From NCBI RefSeq assembly GCF_016741775.1, contig NZ_JAERRK010000005.1, forward strand, positions 62,001 to 126,000: a stretch of 64,000 nucleotides of DNA. The letters run 5' to 3'. The position numbers and the translations under genes are program-made. The DNA comes from Streptomyces actinomycinicus (lineage in GTDB: Bacteria; Actinomycetota; Actinomycetes; Streptomycetales; Streptomycetaceae). The notes beneath the pieces are model-generated. The model was not told where the DNA came from. It ran no database searches and was given only the letters and a program-made list of their open reading frames with translations. Positions 16,721 to 26,142 of this stretch are shown one piece after another. Position 1 is the first letter of the stretch. Each line of letters starts with the position of its first letter.

Positions 16721-18313
16721 TCAGGCCGCAGGCCAGCTGCGCTCGGCCTGGCGGTACAGAAGCTCGGCGGTCACTCCGCGCCGGGCCGTCAGTTCGGCGA
16801 GCAGCGCCGCCTGCTGTACGGGTTCGGCATCCGCCTCGTACTCGGATCCGGTGAGGTGCTTGAGCCAGGGCTCGAGACCCATCGCGTATGCGTACACATG
16901 CTCGGCGCCGAGTTGCGCGGCCAGCCGGTCGGCCATCGCGGCATCGCTTCCCTTGAGCCGGCGTTCCGCGTTGTGCTGGCGTGACAACGGCTCGTCGAGC
17001 AGCGGCCCGTACAGCCATTTGAGCGGGGCGCCGACGCACTCGAGTCCGATGAAGAGCGCGTCGAGCCGACCGATGACGTCGGCGATGTTGTCGTACAGCG
17101 CCGGCTCCACCGGGGTGATGTCGGTGGCGAACATGAAGGAGCGGCCGAGTGCCCGAACCATCGGCACGATCTTGGTGCGGATGTCCAGGTCGGCGTGTTC
17201 CCCGATGAAGGGCAGTGCCGTCACCTCGACACGCTCCGCGATGCTGTGGCTCTCCAGCTCGCCCAGCTCCTGCACCCGCTCGAACCCGAGCGCCTGGAGC
17301 ATCGTCTTCAGGCTCGGGTCGGCCAGCGAACCTCCGGAGGCCCGCGGCACGAGGATGACGCCTACCCGCGACCGCAGTTGGAGCAGTGTCTCCAGGGAGA
17401 AGTGGTCGGAGTGGAAGTGGCTGATGACGACCGCGTCGATGAAGGGAGGCAGATCGGCAATGGTGAAGTGCTCGTGTCCGTCACCGTCGTAGCCGATCAG
17501 CGGATCCAGCAGCACCGCCGTGTTCTCGGTCTCGATGAGTACGGTCGCGTGGTTGAAGTAGCGGACCCGGACCGTGTCGGGTGCGGCCTTTTCGTACGGC
17601 TCCGGCGCATCCGCCTGGAAGAGCGCGGTGAACGCATCCAGGTCGGTGACGTCGAGGCGCTCGGCGAGCGCCTCGACGTCCACCGGGGCGAGCCGGGCCG
17701 CGAAGAACTCGTCCCACAGCGGGGAGTCGAAAGGCACCGGCACGTCGAGGCGGTGCGGGCCGGGAAGGACCGGGCTCCCGTAGACGAAAGGCTGGGCCGC
17801 GGGCGCCGCGCTCAGCGTCATGGTCTGGGCTTCGCGCTCGAATGCCTGCGAGCGGTACATCAGCGATTCGAAGAAGCGGAAGGAGGGGCGGTGCGCTGTG
17901 TCGTACACCAGCTCCACCCGGCCGCGGAGCGACTCGGGTACCTGGGCGTACAGCGGCTCCATCGAACCGCCGGCGGCCTTCTCCTTGAGGAGTGCCCGCA
18001 GTTGGTCGATGTCCTCCGCCAACTGGAGCTTGGCGCTGCCTCCACTGAGCATGGCGTCAAGGAGTTCCTTAACCTGCTCGACACCGGCGCCTTCCGGATT
18101 CAGGAAGGGACCCCCGTACCGCGAGGGGTCGGACAGGACGGACTCATGCATGTGAGGTGCCATCAGGTATGCCTGGACGATCGGCAGTAGGCGATCCCTC
18201 AGGTTCAGTGCGCCTGTGTGCGGCGCCAGCAGATACGGCCAGGCGTACCAGCGGTGAAGGAGCGGCTGAGCCACCACAGACGGACGGAGATACATTCTCC
18301 GGTTGGCCGACAC
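16721..18313 (-). CDS. CmlA-like non-haem diiron beta-hydroxylase
   Basis: About 530 residues, close to CmlA of chloramphenicol biosynthesis (532). The N-terminal part (LRPSVVAQPLLHRWYAWPYL and following) is the CmlA-specific N-terminal domain; the C-terminal half is a metallo-beta-lactamase fold with HFHSDH (about 298) plus later Asp (ATDIT) and Glu/His ligands. CmlA enzymes bind a di-iron centre and beta-hydroxylate an amino acid held on an NRPS carrier. GTG 18313 is preferred because GGGGGA lies four bases upstream; ATG 18295 gives 524 residues. It is the first gene of the long minus-strand unit and lies 114 bases before the third thioesterase. Its carrier substrate is not identifiable, but several A-T units follow. 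Confidence 0.87.
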   Translation of the reverse strand: MSANRRMYLRPSVVAQPLLHRWYAWPYLLAPHTGALNLRDRLLPIVQAYLMAPHMHESVLSDPSRYGGPFLNPEGAGVEQVKELLDAMLSGGSAKLQLAEDIDQLRALLKEKAAGGSMEPLYAQVPESLRGRVELVYDTAHRPSFRFFESLMYRSQAFEREAQTMTLSAAPAAQPFVYGSPVLPGPHRLDVPVPFDSPLWDEFFAARLAPVDVEALAERLDVTDLDAFTALFQADAPEPYEKAAPDTVRVRYFNHATVLIETENTAVLLDPLIGYDGDGHEHFTIADLPPFIDAVVISHFHSDHFSLETLLQLRSRVGVILVPRASGGSLADPSLKTMLQALGFERVQELGELESHSIAERVEVTALPFIGEHADLDIRTKIVPMVRALGRSFMFATDITPVEPALYDNIADVIGRLDALFIGLECVGAPLKWLYGPLLDEPLSRQHNAERRLKGSDAAMADRLAAQLGAEHVYAYAMGLEPWLKHLTGSEYEADAEPVQQAALLAELTARRGVTAELLYRQAERSWPAA

Positions 18314-18879
18314 GGTTCCCCCATGAAGTCTGGATCGATGCGGACACGCCAGTTCGCGGCATTGCGCACGCTCAACATGAACTTGGACAGACAGCAAGAA
18401 AGCGGGACCACGCATTACGGATCGATGGCCCCGGGAGAGACGTAACACCACCTCTCCAGCTGCAAGAAAGGCCATTTCTACCACATGGCGAGTCCGCTGG
18501 TCTCGACGATATTTCTGAGTCGCCGCCGTGATCGGCCCACCGACATGAAGCACTTCCAACGCCGTCCCATGTCAAGGGAGTTGGGTTGCGATGTGAATCA
18601 CATGGAATGCCGAAGCAAGATCGTGCTTGACTGCCTCGTAGGCGTGAGCGGTCGGGTCGGGGGACGACGAGGTGTGAGTCGGAAGGGTCGCCCCACCCAC
18701 CATACCCAAGCCTGACCAATCCTCGTCTCACACAATTCACCTCTTCGACAGACAAGTCCTTCGTGCGCTTCTTGAGTTCTGTCGTCGGCCAGACCGCAGG
18801 TCATCCGCCAAGAACTCCGTTCACCGCTGCACACAGTTCGTGCGAAATCCCGCTTTTGAACGCAGGGAACTCCAACGAG
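18314..18879. other. Non-coding leader region of the CmlA-like operon
   Basis: No convincing gene. The region upstream of the CmlA-like start includes the palindrome ATGTGAATCACAT at 18591-18603, listed separately. It then runs into the decayed transposase. It should contain the promoter of the long minus-strand operon, but no -10/-35 pair stands out. Confidence 0.5.
18591..18603. promoter_or_regulatory. Palindrome with TGTGA/TCACA half-sites
   Basis: ATGTGAATCACAT: two 6-base arms around one central base, 278 bases upstream of the CmlA-like gene. The half-sites equal those of the two longer palindromes in the 26 kb promoter region, but the spacing (1 versus 6 bases between TGTGA and TCACA) differs, so the same regulator is not assured. 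Confidence 0.35.
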
Positions 18880-19450
18880 AATCGTGCAATGACTCGAGAC
18901 AGCCGCGCGGGTTTCGGCCCGGTGCAGGGCCAAGTCTCGTGCAAGTTCCGTGACTGCGCCGGTGGTTGGGTAGAGCCGGTTGGGTGCGTAGCGGGGCAGG
19001 GACATTGCCGGCCGAGGAGGTCCAGCGGTCGGCGGAAGCCGGCCATGTTGTCCGGGCCGTGTCCGTTGCGGGCCTTGCAGGCGTCCCCGGTCGAAAGTGG
19101 TGTCGCGGACGAAGTGGAGCCTGTTACCGATGGCCCATGGTGAGCGGACGATGTTCGCGATGTGTTCGGGGGAGGCTTCCCGGCCGGCCAGGTCCGTGAC
19201 GACGTAGCCGGTCGTAGGCTTGCGCGCTCGCCTTCGCCCCAGGGAAGAGGGGCGAGTTGGCGGTGCGGGTTTTTCTGGCTGCGTTTCACGGTGAACCCGC
19301 GGTCGACCTTCTTTTCCTCGACTTCGTTGGTCTTGGCCGCCGGGGCAGGCAGGGTTCAGCATCCGCCGACTCGTCGCCGTACCATGCGCGATGCGCAGAC
19401 CGTAACGGTGCGGGCGCCGAGCTGGGCAACTGCGTCCTGCGGTGCGCTCG
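18880..19450 (-). pseudogene. Decayed ISAs1-type transposase
   Basis: Three-frame reading of the minus strand gives pieces of the C-terminal part of an ISAs1-family transposase: an ERTAGRS...RRPHRYGL-like segment, then YVVTDLAGREASPEHIANIV, then WAIGNRLHFVRDTTF (family form: W-x-I-E-N-x-L-H-W-V-x-D-V-x-F), followed by a frameshifted RNGHGPDNMAG. The catalytic N-terminal part is missing and the frame breaks at least twice. It lies between two biosynthetic units and is evidence of past insertion. I see no terminal repeats. Confidence 0.6.
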
Positions 19451-19721
19451 GTACCCACTGCCCGATCGCCCGGTGCCGGCCGCCGGCGACTTGACCAGGC
19501 AGACAGTGGAGAGGGCTGACGTACATCGAAACTCCGGTTCCGCAGGGCGACTTGAGAGGTCACCCTCGTCAACCGGGGCTTCGTTGCGTTCGCAATGCTC
19601 CAGCGCACATCGTCACACCGCCGTGCCCTGTACATTCACATACTCACCGGCACTCTGAACCCGCCTGTGGAGTGCCTATGGAGTACAGAGAACATCAAGC
19701 CCGCCGAGATCAACTTCAAGA

Positions 19722-20744
19722 TCACACCACAATGCGAGCCGCGGCGCAATCCCGCGCGGCCCGCGACTTGCGGAGATCACGGGTAATTACCGTTTTCTGC
19801 AGCCAGCGGTCGGTGCCGTCGTAGCGTGCCGTGAAAGCGCGACGCCCATGGGCTGCAAGGTAATTGTCGACGACCAGCAACGCGCCCGCATCGACCACCA
19901 CATCCTGTTGTACCCGCTCCAGTTCCGTCACCAGTTCCTTGAGCGCCAATTCTGCCTCGACATCACCATCAGCGCAGCGCATGAAGAAAGGATCGATGCG
20001 CAGATATGGTGAGTCCGTGGCACCGAAGAGAACTGCGACCGGTTCGGGGTCTTCCCTCATTGCACGCATCCGCAGCAATCCGGGGTCATCGGGCCGCTCA
20101 ACGGCGAGCTGACGCAGATGCTCGTCGTCGGGCAGAATGTAGAAGCGCCGCTCGGACAGCACCTGGCGGGCGGGTGCCGACAAGTGCACGTCACGAATGG
20201 ACGCCAGGGTCGTCGGCACCCGGTCGTGATTACGAATGCCGAAAAGGGCGAGGTAGTCACAGCGATAGGGATGAAAAGCATCCTCGGTGTGCCACTCCAA
20301 CAGCACTTCACTGCCGTGGCCACTTTGCTGGCCTTCTTCGCCAGCGATGGGCAGCACATTCTGGATCATGCGGCCGGATTGCAATGTCGGCCAGCTGAAC
20401 ACTTCGCCGAGGCACTTGCTGATCAGTGAGAGAAACAGCTCTTCGCGGCGGGTGCGTCCGGCGGCTGCGGCCTCGGCCCAGTCGCGGGGCGTCGGGCCGA
20501 CAGCACTGTCGTCGACGCCAAAGCCGTGCAAGAGGAAGGCGGCAGCCGAGTCATTACGTCGAAATTCCTCCAAGAATCTACGCAATCCGATCGGAACACG
20601 CGACACCAGCTCCCAGGCGTTGTCATGGAACACCTGCTCCCCGGGATCGCTGTAGTCAACATCCGGGTCAGCCAGCAGCTGCTCCAAGGAGCAGACTTCC
20701 TCGACCGAGAGCTCGTAGTTCAGGATTCCGTGATAGTGACTCAC
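19722..20744 (-). CDS. Fe(II)/2-oxoglutarate amino-acid beta-hydroxylase (AsnO/VioC-like)
   Basis: 340 residues of the clavaminate-synthase-like branch. Iron ligands are visible as HTE in WHTEDAFHP (about 150) and the distal His in AHGRRAF (about 298); the Arg for 2-oxoglutarate follows in RYDGTDRW. The HxE form and spacing fit AsnO (Asn), VioC (Arg) and MppO (enduracididine) hydroxylases. It would beta-hydroxylate a free amino acid, coupled to decarboxylation of 2-oxoglutarate. GTG 20744 is chosen because the domain begins just after it and a purine-rich AAGAAGA lies upstream; the frame stays open to 20939 without family sequence. It lies 411 bases downstream of the DDAH-like gene, so it may have its own promoter. 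Confidence 0.85.
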   Translation of the reverse strand: MSHYHGILNYELSVEEVCSLEQLLADPDVDYSDPGEQVFHDNAWELVSRVPIGLRRFLEEFRRNDSAAAFLLHGFGVDDSAVGPTPRDWAEAAAAGRTRREELFLSLISKCLGEVFSWPTLQSGRMIQNVLPIAGEEGQQSGHGSEVLLEWHTEDAFHPYRCDYLALFGIRNHDRVPTTLASIRDVHLSAPARQVLSERRFYILPDDEHLRQLAVERPDDPGLLRMRAMREDPEPVAVLFGATDSPYLRIDPFFMRCADGDVEAELALKELVTELERVQQDVVVDAGALLVVDNYLAAHGRRAFTARYDGTDRWLQKTVITRDLRKSRAARDCAAARIVV

Positions 20745-21155
20745 TGATATCTTCTTTTCTCGTTCAGGGAATAATGGGATCGCTGACAAGACCCAGCGGG
20801 GGACCAATAGAGAAGTTGGCCCGGAGACTTTGCGATGTCTACCGCTACCCCAATGGCAGGAGCAAGCACGGAAGGCGCAGATCGGTCCCTCTTGCGCCTC
20901 TCCGGCTCGTACATCGATGATCGTCGTCATGTCGTGCACGAGCTGCCCTCAAAGCTGCTGCTTTGACCAGTGAAGATATGAGCCTGGACGCTCGAGCTCG
21001 TGTCATTCATCGACCACCACCCCGCGCCGAGGCGTGCAGCCCGCACGGGGAGCGATCAGGTCGGGTGGGTGTCAACCGCTACGCAAGCGGGTCCGCCAGG
21101 CCGGTTCGACGAGGGAAAGCGGCTTGGCATCACGCGGGGACCGGCGCCGGCGTGG
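20745..21155. other. Intergenic region with an 18-bp palindrome
   Basis: No gene recognised on either strand. It contains the perfect inverted repeat TCAAAGC-TGCT-GCTTTGA at 20949-20966, about 205 bases upstream of the hydroxylase. Probably the hydroxylase promoter region, or a terminator for the DDAH-like gene. Confidence 0.45.
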
Positions 21156-22025
21156 CTACCGGGAACCAAGATTCAGGTCGAGCGTCATGCAGCGGATACC
21201 GCCTCCCGCCTTCAGGAACTCGCCGATCGAACTGACCACCACCGTGATACCACGGGCTTCCAGCGCGGCGGCCAGGCCATCGGAGCAGGCGGACATCACG
21301 ACGTTCTTCCCGATGACAACGGAGTTGGCGCTGAAGTTCATGGCCTCCGCCTCGCTCACGACCAGTGGATCCGGGACCAGGTCGAGCACCCGCTTCCTGC
21401 TCTTTTCGTCCCATGCCGAAGGAGCCATGATCGCGGTGCGGGAGTCAAGGGGGCAGAACGACATGTCCAGGTGGTACAGGCGCGGGTCTCGCAGCTGGAT
21501 GCTCACGACCTCGCTCTGAAAGACCGCGGCCATGTGCTCGTGCGCGGATCGCGTGGTCCGGAAGCCATGGCCCGCCACAAGGGCATCGGCGAAGGCGAGC
21601 ACATCACCGCCCTCGAGGAACGCCTCGGCGTCTGTCAGCGGTTCGAGCTCGGCGAAACCATTCGTGGTCAACCAAGCGGCCCCGTACGCCGCCTCGGCGC
21701 GCCGTTCCTCATGGCGGAACTTCGCCCGCAGAAACCGGCCGCCCCTGACCACGGCGATGTCCGCCGGGAACACCATGTCACTCAAGCCCTCGACGGAATC
21801 CTGGGCGAACGTCTGGGCGCCGCAGCCTTCCAAGGCTTGGCGCAGGCCTTCCCACTCCGAAAAGCTGCGCTCGCGGTCCGGCCGGTTCTCCCGGTTCATC
21901 CATGGGTTGATTTCGAAGGTCACATCGAAGTGCGAAGGTCGGCAGAGCAAGAACCTTCGCCCGGACCCGACCCGCGCCGACACGGAGTCCGCTGCAACCA
22001 AGGTGCTTTTCTCGACATTGTGCAT
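21156..22025 (-). CDS. DDAH/amidinotransferase-fold enzyme
   Basis: 289 residues of the guanidine-modifying (GME) superfamily. Visible marks are DMVFPADIAVV, LEGGDVL, the catalytic His in YHLDMSF, the late FSANSVVIG segment and the catalytic Cys near the C-terminus in GGIRCMTLDL. Members act through a Cys-His-acid triad on guanidines: dimethylarginine hydrolase, arginine deiminase, or amidinotransferase. In an NRPS cluster with VioC/AsnO-like hydroxylases this suggests processing of an arginine-derived building block, for example to a citrulline-type residue, or amidino transfer to the product. Length (about 290) fits DDAH better than the longer amidinotransferases. ATG 22025; upstream RBS weak. 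It lies 85 bases after the A-T-C gene. Confidence 0.8.
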   Translation of the reverse strand: MHNVEKSTLVAADSVSARVGSGRRFLLCRPSHFDVTFEINPWMNRENRPDRERSFSEWEGLRQALEGCGAQTFAQDSVEGLSDMVFPADIAVVRGGRFLRAKFRHEERRAEAAYGAAWLTTNGFAELEPLTDAEAFLEGGDVLAFADALVAGHGFRTTRSAHEHMAAVFQSEVVSIQLRDPRLYHLDMSFCPLDSRTAIMAPSAWDEKSRKRVLDLVPDPLVVSEAEAMNFSANSVVIGKNVVMSACSDGLAAALEARGITVVVSSIGEFLKAGGGIRCMTLDLNLGSR

Positions 22026-22110
22026 CAGGACTGAGCTGCTTTCTCTCGATGGGTGTGCATCCTGGTTGTGGCGTGCCCCGGCCTTACGGCGCCAGCGGCC
22101 CGGCCGACGA

Positions 22111-25100
22111 TCACGGCGCGGCGGTCAACGGCGCGTCGGGGGCAGCCAGGAGCTCGGTGAGCAGCGCCCCCAGCCGCTCGCCCAGCTGCGTGGCGCATTC
22201 CCAGGTGAACAGGTCGCGGCGATGGCCGACCCACACCTCGGCACACTCGGACGAAGCCGGCGGCGGGATCAGGAAGCTGAACGACAGGTCGAAGTCCGAG
22301 ACCTGGTCGTCCGCCGGCAGATGATGCACGGTCTCTCCGCCGTCGGAAGGCGCCATCCCGGCAGTGCCCGAGACAACGGTTTCCACGAGTACGTCGAAGA
22401 GCGGGTTGCGGCCCTGGTCCCGTGGCAGGCCGAGGTCCCGGACCAGTCGGTCGAAGGGGTACTCCTCGTGTTCCTGGGCGTCCAGTGCGGTGCGCACACA
22501 GTCTTCGACGAGCCGGCTGAAGCCGGCGGACGGGTTGAGCACGGTGCGCAGCACTACGGTATTGACGAACAGGCCCGCCTCGTGAGCGAGATCGGGCGTG
22601 GGGCGCCCGGCGGAGACGGTACCCAGCGACATGTCGACGGCACCGGTAAGCCGGTACAGCAAAGCCCTGACGGCGGCGGTGTACACCATGAACGGGGTGG
22701 CGCCGGTGCGGACCGCGAGGGCCCGGACGCCCTCGGTCGCCCGCTCATCCAGGACTACGCGGGCGAAGCCGCCCGCGTTGGTGCGGCGCGGGCCCGGGAC
22801 CAGGTCTCCGGGGAGCGCTGGAGCGGGTGGGAGGTCGGCCAGCGCCGCCCGCCAGTACCTGGCGTGCTCCTCACCCTGGCTGCCGGAAAGCCGGGTGTCC
22901 AGCGCTGCGGCATGGGCCACGTAGCCGGCCACCTCCGGCAGACGCGGCCGCTCGCCGCGCTCGAAGGCCCGGGCCGCGGTCAGCAGGTCGTGCATCAGGA
23001 CGCTGTATGACCAGGCGTCGTTGACCGCGTGGTGGACGTTGAGGAGTAGCACCGGCGGCCGGCCGGTGGTGGTGAGGCAGCGCAGCCGGAACAGTGGGCC
23101 CGCGGCCAGGTCGAAGCGCCACCGTGCCTCCTCCGCCCGGGCCTTGGCCAGGGCCTCGTCGAAGGTGTCCGGCGAGACACGCTGGAGCCGTGGCCGGACT
23201 CTGAGCCGACCGGCGGGCCGGACCACCTGCCAGAGTTCGCTGGACCCCTGCTCGGCGGACATCTCGAACACTGTGCGCAGCGCCTCGTGCCGGTCCGTCA
23301 GGTAGCCGACTGCCGCCTCCAGCGCGGCCGGATCCAGTGCCCGGGTCAGCTGGTAGGCCTCGACCATGTTGTAGGTGCGGACCTCCTCCTCGTCGAGGGA
23401 CTCCAGCAGCCAGAGGCGGGCCTGGGCGTTGGTCGCGGGCCAGCGGGACGGCCTGCCGCCGGCCGGGGCCGGTGTGCCGGTGGGGTTCGGCTCGGGGTCG
23501 CGGGCGGGCATCTCGCGCAGCGCCTCGGCGAGGGCGCGGGGAGAACGGGCGCTGAACACCTGGCGGATCGAGAGGCCTTGGGCCGCCGGGTCGGTGCAGA
23601 GCACACCGACCAACTGGGCAGCGGTAAGACTGTGTCCGCCGGCCTCGAAGAAGTCCTCATCCGCCGACTGCGGTGGGTGGCCGAACACCGTCTCCCAGGC
23701 GGCGGCCACCGCGTGGTCGGCATCGTCGACGGGGATCCAGGTGCCTTCCGCCTCGGGCGCGGACTCGGTAGCCAGCGCGAGCCGGTCGATCTTGCCGTGC
23801 GGGGTCCTCGGCAGCTCGCCCACTTGCCGCAGCAACCTGGGCACCATGTGCGCCGGAAGGAGCTCGGCCAGCGCGGCGCGGACGGTCTCGGGCTCGACGT
23901 CGCCGTCGGCGGTGTACCAGGCGCCCAGGACCACACCGTTCACACCGACCGGCCGGGGCAGGACGACCGCCTCGCGGACGCCGTCGAGTCCGACCAGTGT
24001 CTGTTCGACCTCGCCGGGCTCGACTCGGTTGCCGTGCAGCTTGACCTGGTCATCGTTGCGACCGAGGAAGTGCAGCGTCCCTTCCACGTTCCAGCGTGCC
24101 AGGTCGCCGGTGCGGAAGGCCCGGCCGAGACCCGGTATCGGGCAGTCGACGAACCGCATGGCGGTGGCCTCCGGCACGCCGAGGTAGCCCCCGGCCGCGA
24201 CAGCAGGGCCTACGACGTATATCTCGCCCGGTACACCCACCGGCGCGAGGTCGCCGCTCGACGTCAGCACCAGCACGCCGAAGCCGGGGTTCGGACGGCC
24301 GATGGGGACCGCTGACAGGGAGACCGCCTCTCCACCCGAGCAGTGGAACGTCGTGCAGGACATAGTGGTCTCGGTTGGCCCGTAGACGTTGACGAACGTG
24401 CCGATCCTCAGCCGCCCCCGGGTGCGGTCGAGCAGACCACGGGGAATCGTGTCGCTGCCCAGCACCAGGTAGGGCAGTTCGAGCCCGGCGTCCGGCGGGA
24501 GCACCTCCAGCATGGTGGAGAGCAGGCTGGGCACGCAGTTCACCATCGTGACCTCGTACTCGCGTATCCGGTCCCAGAAGGTGAGCGGATCCAGCTCGTC
24601 CGGCGCGCCGATGGCGACCAGAGCGCCGCCCACGGCGACGGCGAGGAAGATCTGGAAAGCGGTGGGGTCGGCGGAGATCGCGGACAGCAGCGCACAGCGC
24701 AGGCTCTCGTCGACGCCGAGCAGATCGGCTGACATGACCACGTGGTGGGCGATCTGGTCATGCCTCAGCACGACGGGCTTGGGCAGGCCGGTTGAGCCCG
24801 AGGTGAAGAAGACGACTGCGTCGTCCTGCGGCCGGGGCCCGGGCAAGGGCGACGCCGCGGCGGGCTCCCCGGCGGCCTCGGAAGCGGCGCGCAGTTCGAG
24901 GGCTGACAGAACCGGCAGCCGGCTGTCCCCCGTGGTGACGTCGCCGATGACGAGGCATGCCGCGCTGCTGTCGATGAGGTGCTGAACCCGCGCGGCCGGG
25001 TGCCGCGGATCGATCGGGACGTACACGGCGCCGGCCCTGAGCACGGCAAGGGTGGCCAGGATGAGGTCGCCACCGCGGGGCACGGCGACCGCGACCCGGT

Positions 25101-25977
25101 CACCGGGCCGGATGCCGTACTTGTCGGTCAAATGCCTGGCCACGCGGTGGGAGCGTGTGGCGAGTTCCCCGTGCGTCCAGGAGAGACCGGACTCGACGAC
25201 CGCCACCCGGTCAGGCCAGCGGCCGGCCGAGGCATCGGCGAGGTCCGTCAGCGTCCGGGGCGGGAAGGCTGCGAGCAGCGGCAGGCCGCTCCACGCCTCT
25301 AGCTCGGCACGTTGCCCGGGGCTCAGCGGGTCGATCTCGGCGGCCGTCCGATACGGGTCAGCGGCTATGGCGTCGAGGGTGGCGGCGAGGCAACGAGGCA
25401 GGTCCGCTCCGACAGCGGGAACCTTGCCGTCGGAGCCGACCACCTGCAGCCGGATACCGCCGTCGGCCGCCAGTTGGCCGTGCACGAGCATCTCAGCGGG
25501 GGCGGTGAGCTGTGCCTCACCCCAGGCGACGGCGAGTTGAGCGACAGCGGAGCCGTCGGCCTCACCGACCGCGTCGAGCCGAGCGATCAGCGCAGCCCGG
25601 TCCTGCCACGGCAGCGCGGACGCCTCGGCCAGATCCCGGTGCAGCTCCTGGAGGAAGTCGCTCACCTTGGTGTCCGGACCGAGCACTGTGCGCAGCAGCA
25701 CCTCGCCGCTGCTCATGCCGGGCGCCGGGCAGAGGACCGCGAGGTCCTTGGCGGCCCCGAACCGAGCCATGGCGAGGCGGGTGGCGGCGATGAGCAGCAG
25801 ATGGAGACCGGTTGGATCGTCACCGGCGAGGTGCCGCAGCACAGCCGCCCGCGCCGGTGGAACCACCACAGCACCAGGGGCGGTCACGGTGGCGCCACCC
25901 GCCGGAAAGAGGTCTTCCCGGCTCATGCCCCGAAGTGCGGTAGCCCAGTGCGCTCGGATAGCTGCGGGTTCCAACAA
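22111..25977 (-). CDS. NRPS protein: truncated C-like N-terminus, A, T, C
   Basis: 1288 residues: residues 1-235 resemble a condensation C-lobe without HHxxxDG; A domain (A3 VFFTSGSTGLPKP, about 392); T (EAGGHSL, about 782); complete C domain with HHAVNDA (about 982), where Ala replaces the final Gly of HHxxxDG. A4 is SADPTAFQ, lacking the usual Phe before Asp; I read the pocket as D P F N V G V M S K, which matches nothing I know. TTG 25977 is the likely start because AGGGAG sits eight bases upstream; a second TTG follows directly. The gene is divergent from the MFS exporter and leads the group with the DDAH-like enzyme. Confidence 0.9.
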   Translation of the reverse strand: MLEPAAIRAHWATALRGMSREDLFPAGGATVTAPGAVVVPPARAAVLRHLAGDDPTGLHLLLIAATRLAMARFGAAKDLAVLCPAPGMSSGEVLLRTVLGPDTKVSDFLQELHRDLAEASALPWQDRAALIARLDAVGEADGSAVAQLAVAWGEAQLTAPAEMLVHGQLAADGGIRLQVVGSDGKVPAVGADLPRCLAATLDAIAADPYRTAAEIDPLSPGQRAELEAWSGLPLLAAFPPRTLTDLADASAGRWPDRVAVVESGLSWTHGELATRSHRVARHLTDKYGIRPGDRVAVAVPRGGDLILATLAVLRAGAVYVPIDPRHPAARVQHLIDSSAACLVIGDVTTGDSRLPVLSALELRAASEAAGEPAAASPLPGPRPQDDAVVFFTSGSTGLPKPVVLRHDQIAHHVVMSADLLGVDESLRCALLSAISADPTAFQIFLAVAVGGALVAIGAPDELDPLTFWDRIREYEVTMVNCVPSLLSTMLEVLPPDAGLELPYLVLGSDTIPRGLLDRTRGRLRIGTFVNVYGPTETTMSCTTFHCSGGEAVSLSAVPIGRPNPGFGVLVLTSSGDLAPVGVPGEIYVVGPAVAAGGYLGVPEATAMRFVDCPIPGLGRAFRTGDLARWNVEGTLHFLGRNDDQVKLHGNRVEPGEVEQTLVGLDGVREAVVLPRPVGVNGVVLGAWYTADGDVEPETVRAALAELLPAHMVPRLLRQVGELPRTPHGKIDRLALATESAPEAEGTWIPVDDADHAVAAAWETVFGHPPQSADEDFFEAGGHSLTAAQLVGVLCTDPAAQGLSIRQVFSARSPRALAEALREMPARDPEPNPTGTPAPAGGRPSRWPATNAQARLWLLESLDEEEVRTYNMVEAYQLTRALDPAALEAAVGYLTDRHEALRTVFEMSAEQGSSELWQVVRPAGRLRVRPRLQRVSPDTFDEALAKARAEEARWRFDLAAGPLFRLRCLTTTGRPPVLLLNVHHAVNDAWSYSVLMHDLLTAARAFERGERPRLPEVAGYVAHAAALDTRLSGSQGEEHARYWRAALADLPPAPALPGDLVPGPRRTNAGGFARVVLDERATEGVRALAVRTGATPFMVYTAAVRALLYRLTGAVDMSLGTVSAGRPTPDLAHEAGLFVNTVVLRTVLNPSAGFSRLVEDCVRTALDAQEHEEYPFDRLVRDLGLPRDQGRNPLFDVLVETVVSGTAGMAPSDGGETVHHLPADDQVSDFDLSFSFLIPPPASSECAEVWVGHRRDLFTWECATQLGERLGALLTELLAAPDAPLTAAP

Positions 25978-26070
25978 CGATTTCTCCCTGAAAGAGCTCT
26001 GGGTGGCGGGAGATCAGTTGTATACGAGTTAATCGTTTCCGGCCACATAAAATTCCCGCAGGGCACTTTC

Positions 26071-26087
26071 CCGTTCACATTGAACGG
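26071..26087. promoter_or_regulatory. Palindrome CCGTTC-N5-GAACGG
   Basis: Perfect 6-base arms around ACATT, about 95 bases upstream of the A-T-C gene start at 25977, a position suited to an operator. No regulator gene is nearby to pair it with. Confidence 0.35.
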
Positions 26088-26126
26088 TTGAAAAGTTATC
26101 CAATCATGATGATCGCACACCATCAA

Positions 26127-26142
26127 TGTGATTGGCATCACA
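26127..26142. promoter_or_regulatory. CRP-like palindrome TGTGATTGGCATCACA
   Basis: Perfect arms TGTGAT/ATCACA. It matches the general CRP/FNR consensus TGTGA-N6-TCACA. It lies 150 bases from the A-T-C start. A second copy with the same arms except one base occurs at 26580. Actinobacterial CRP homologues do bind such sites, but binding is inferred. Confidence 0.5.

Noticed and set aside
18598-19635. A 345-codon minus-strand open frame as a real gene
   Set aside because: Only a central piece resembles a transposase, and the match moves between frames, so it is a decayed element rather than a coding sequence.
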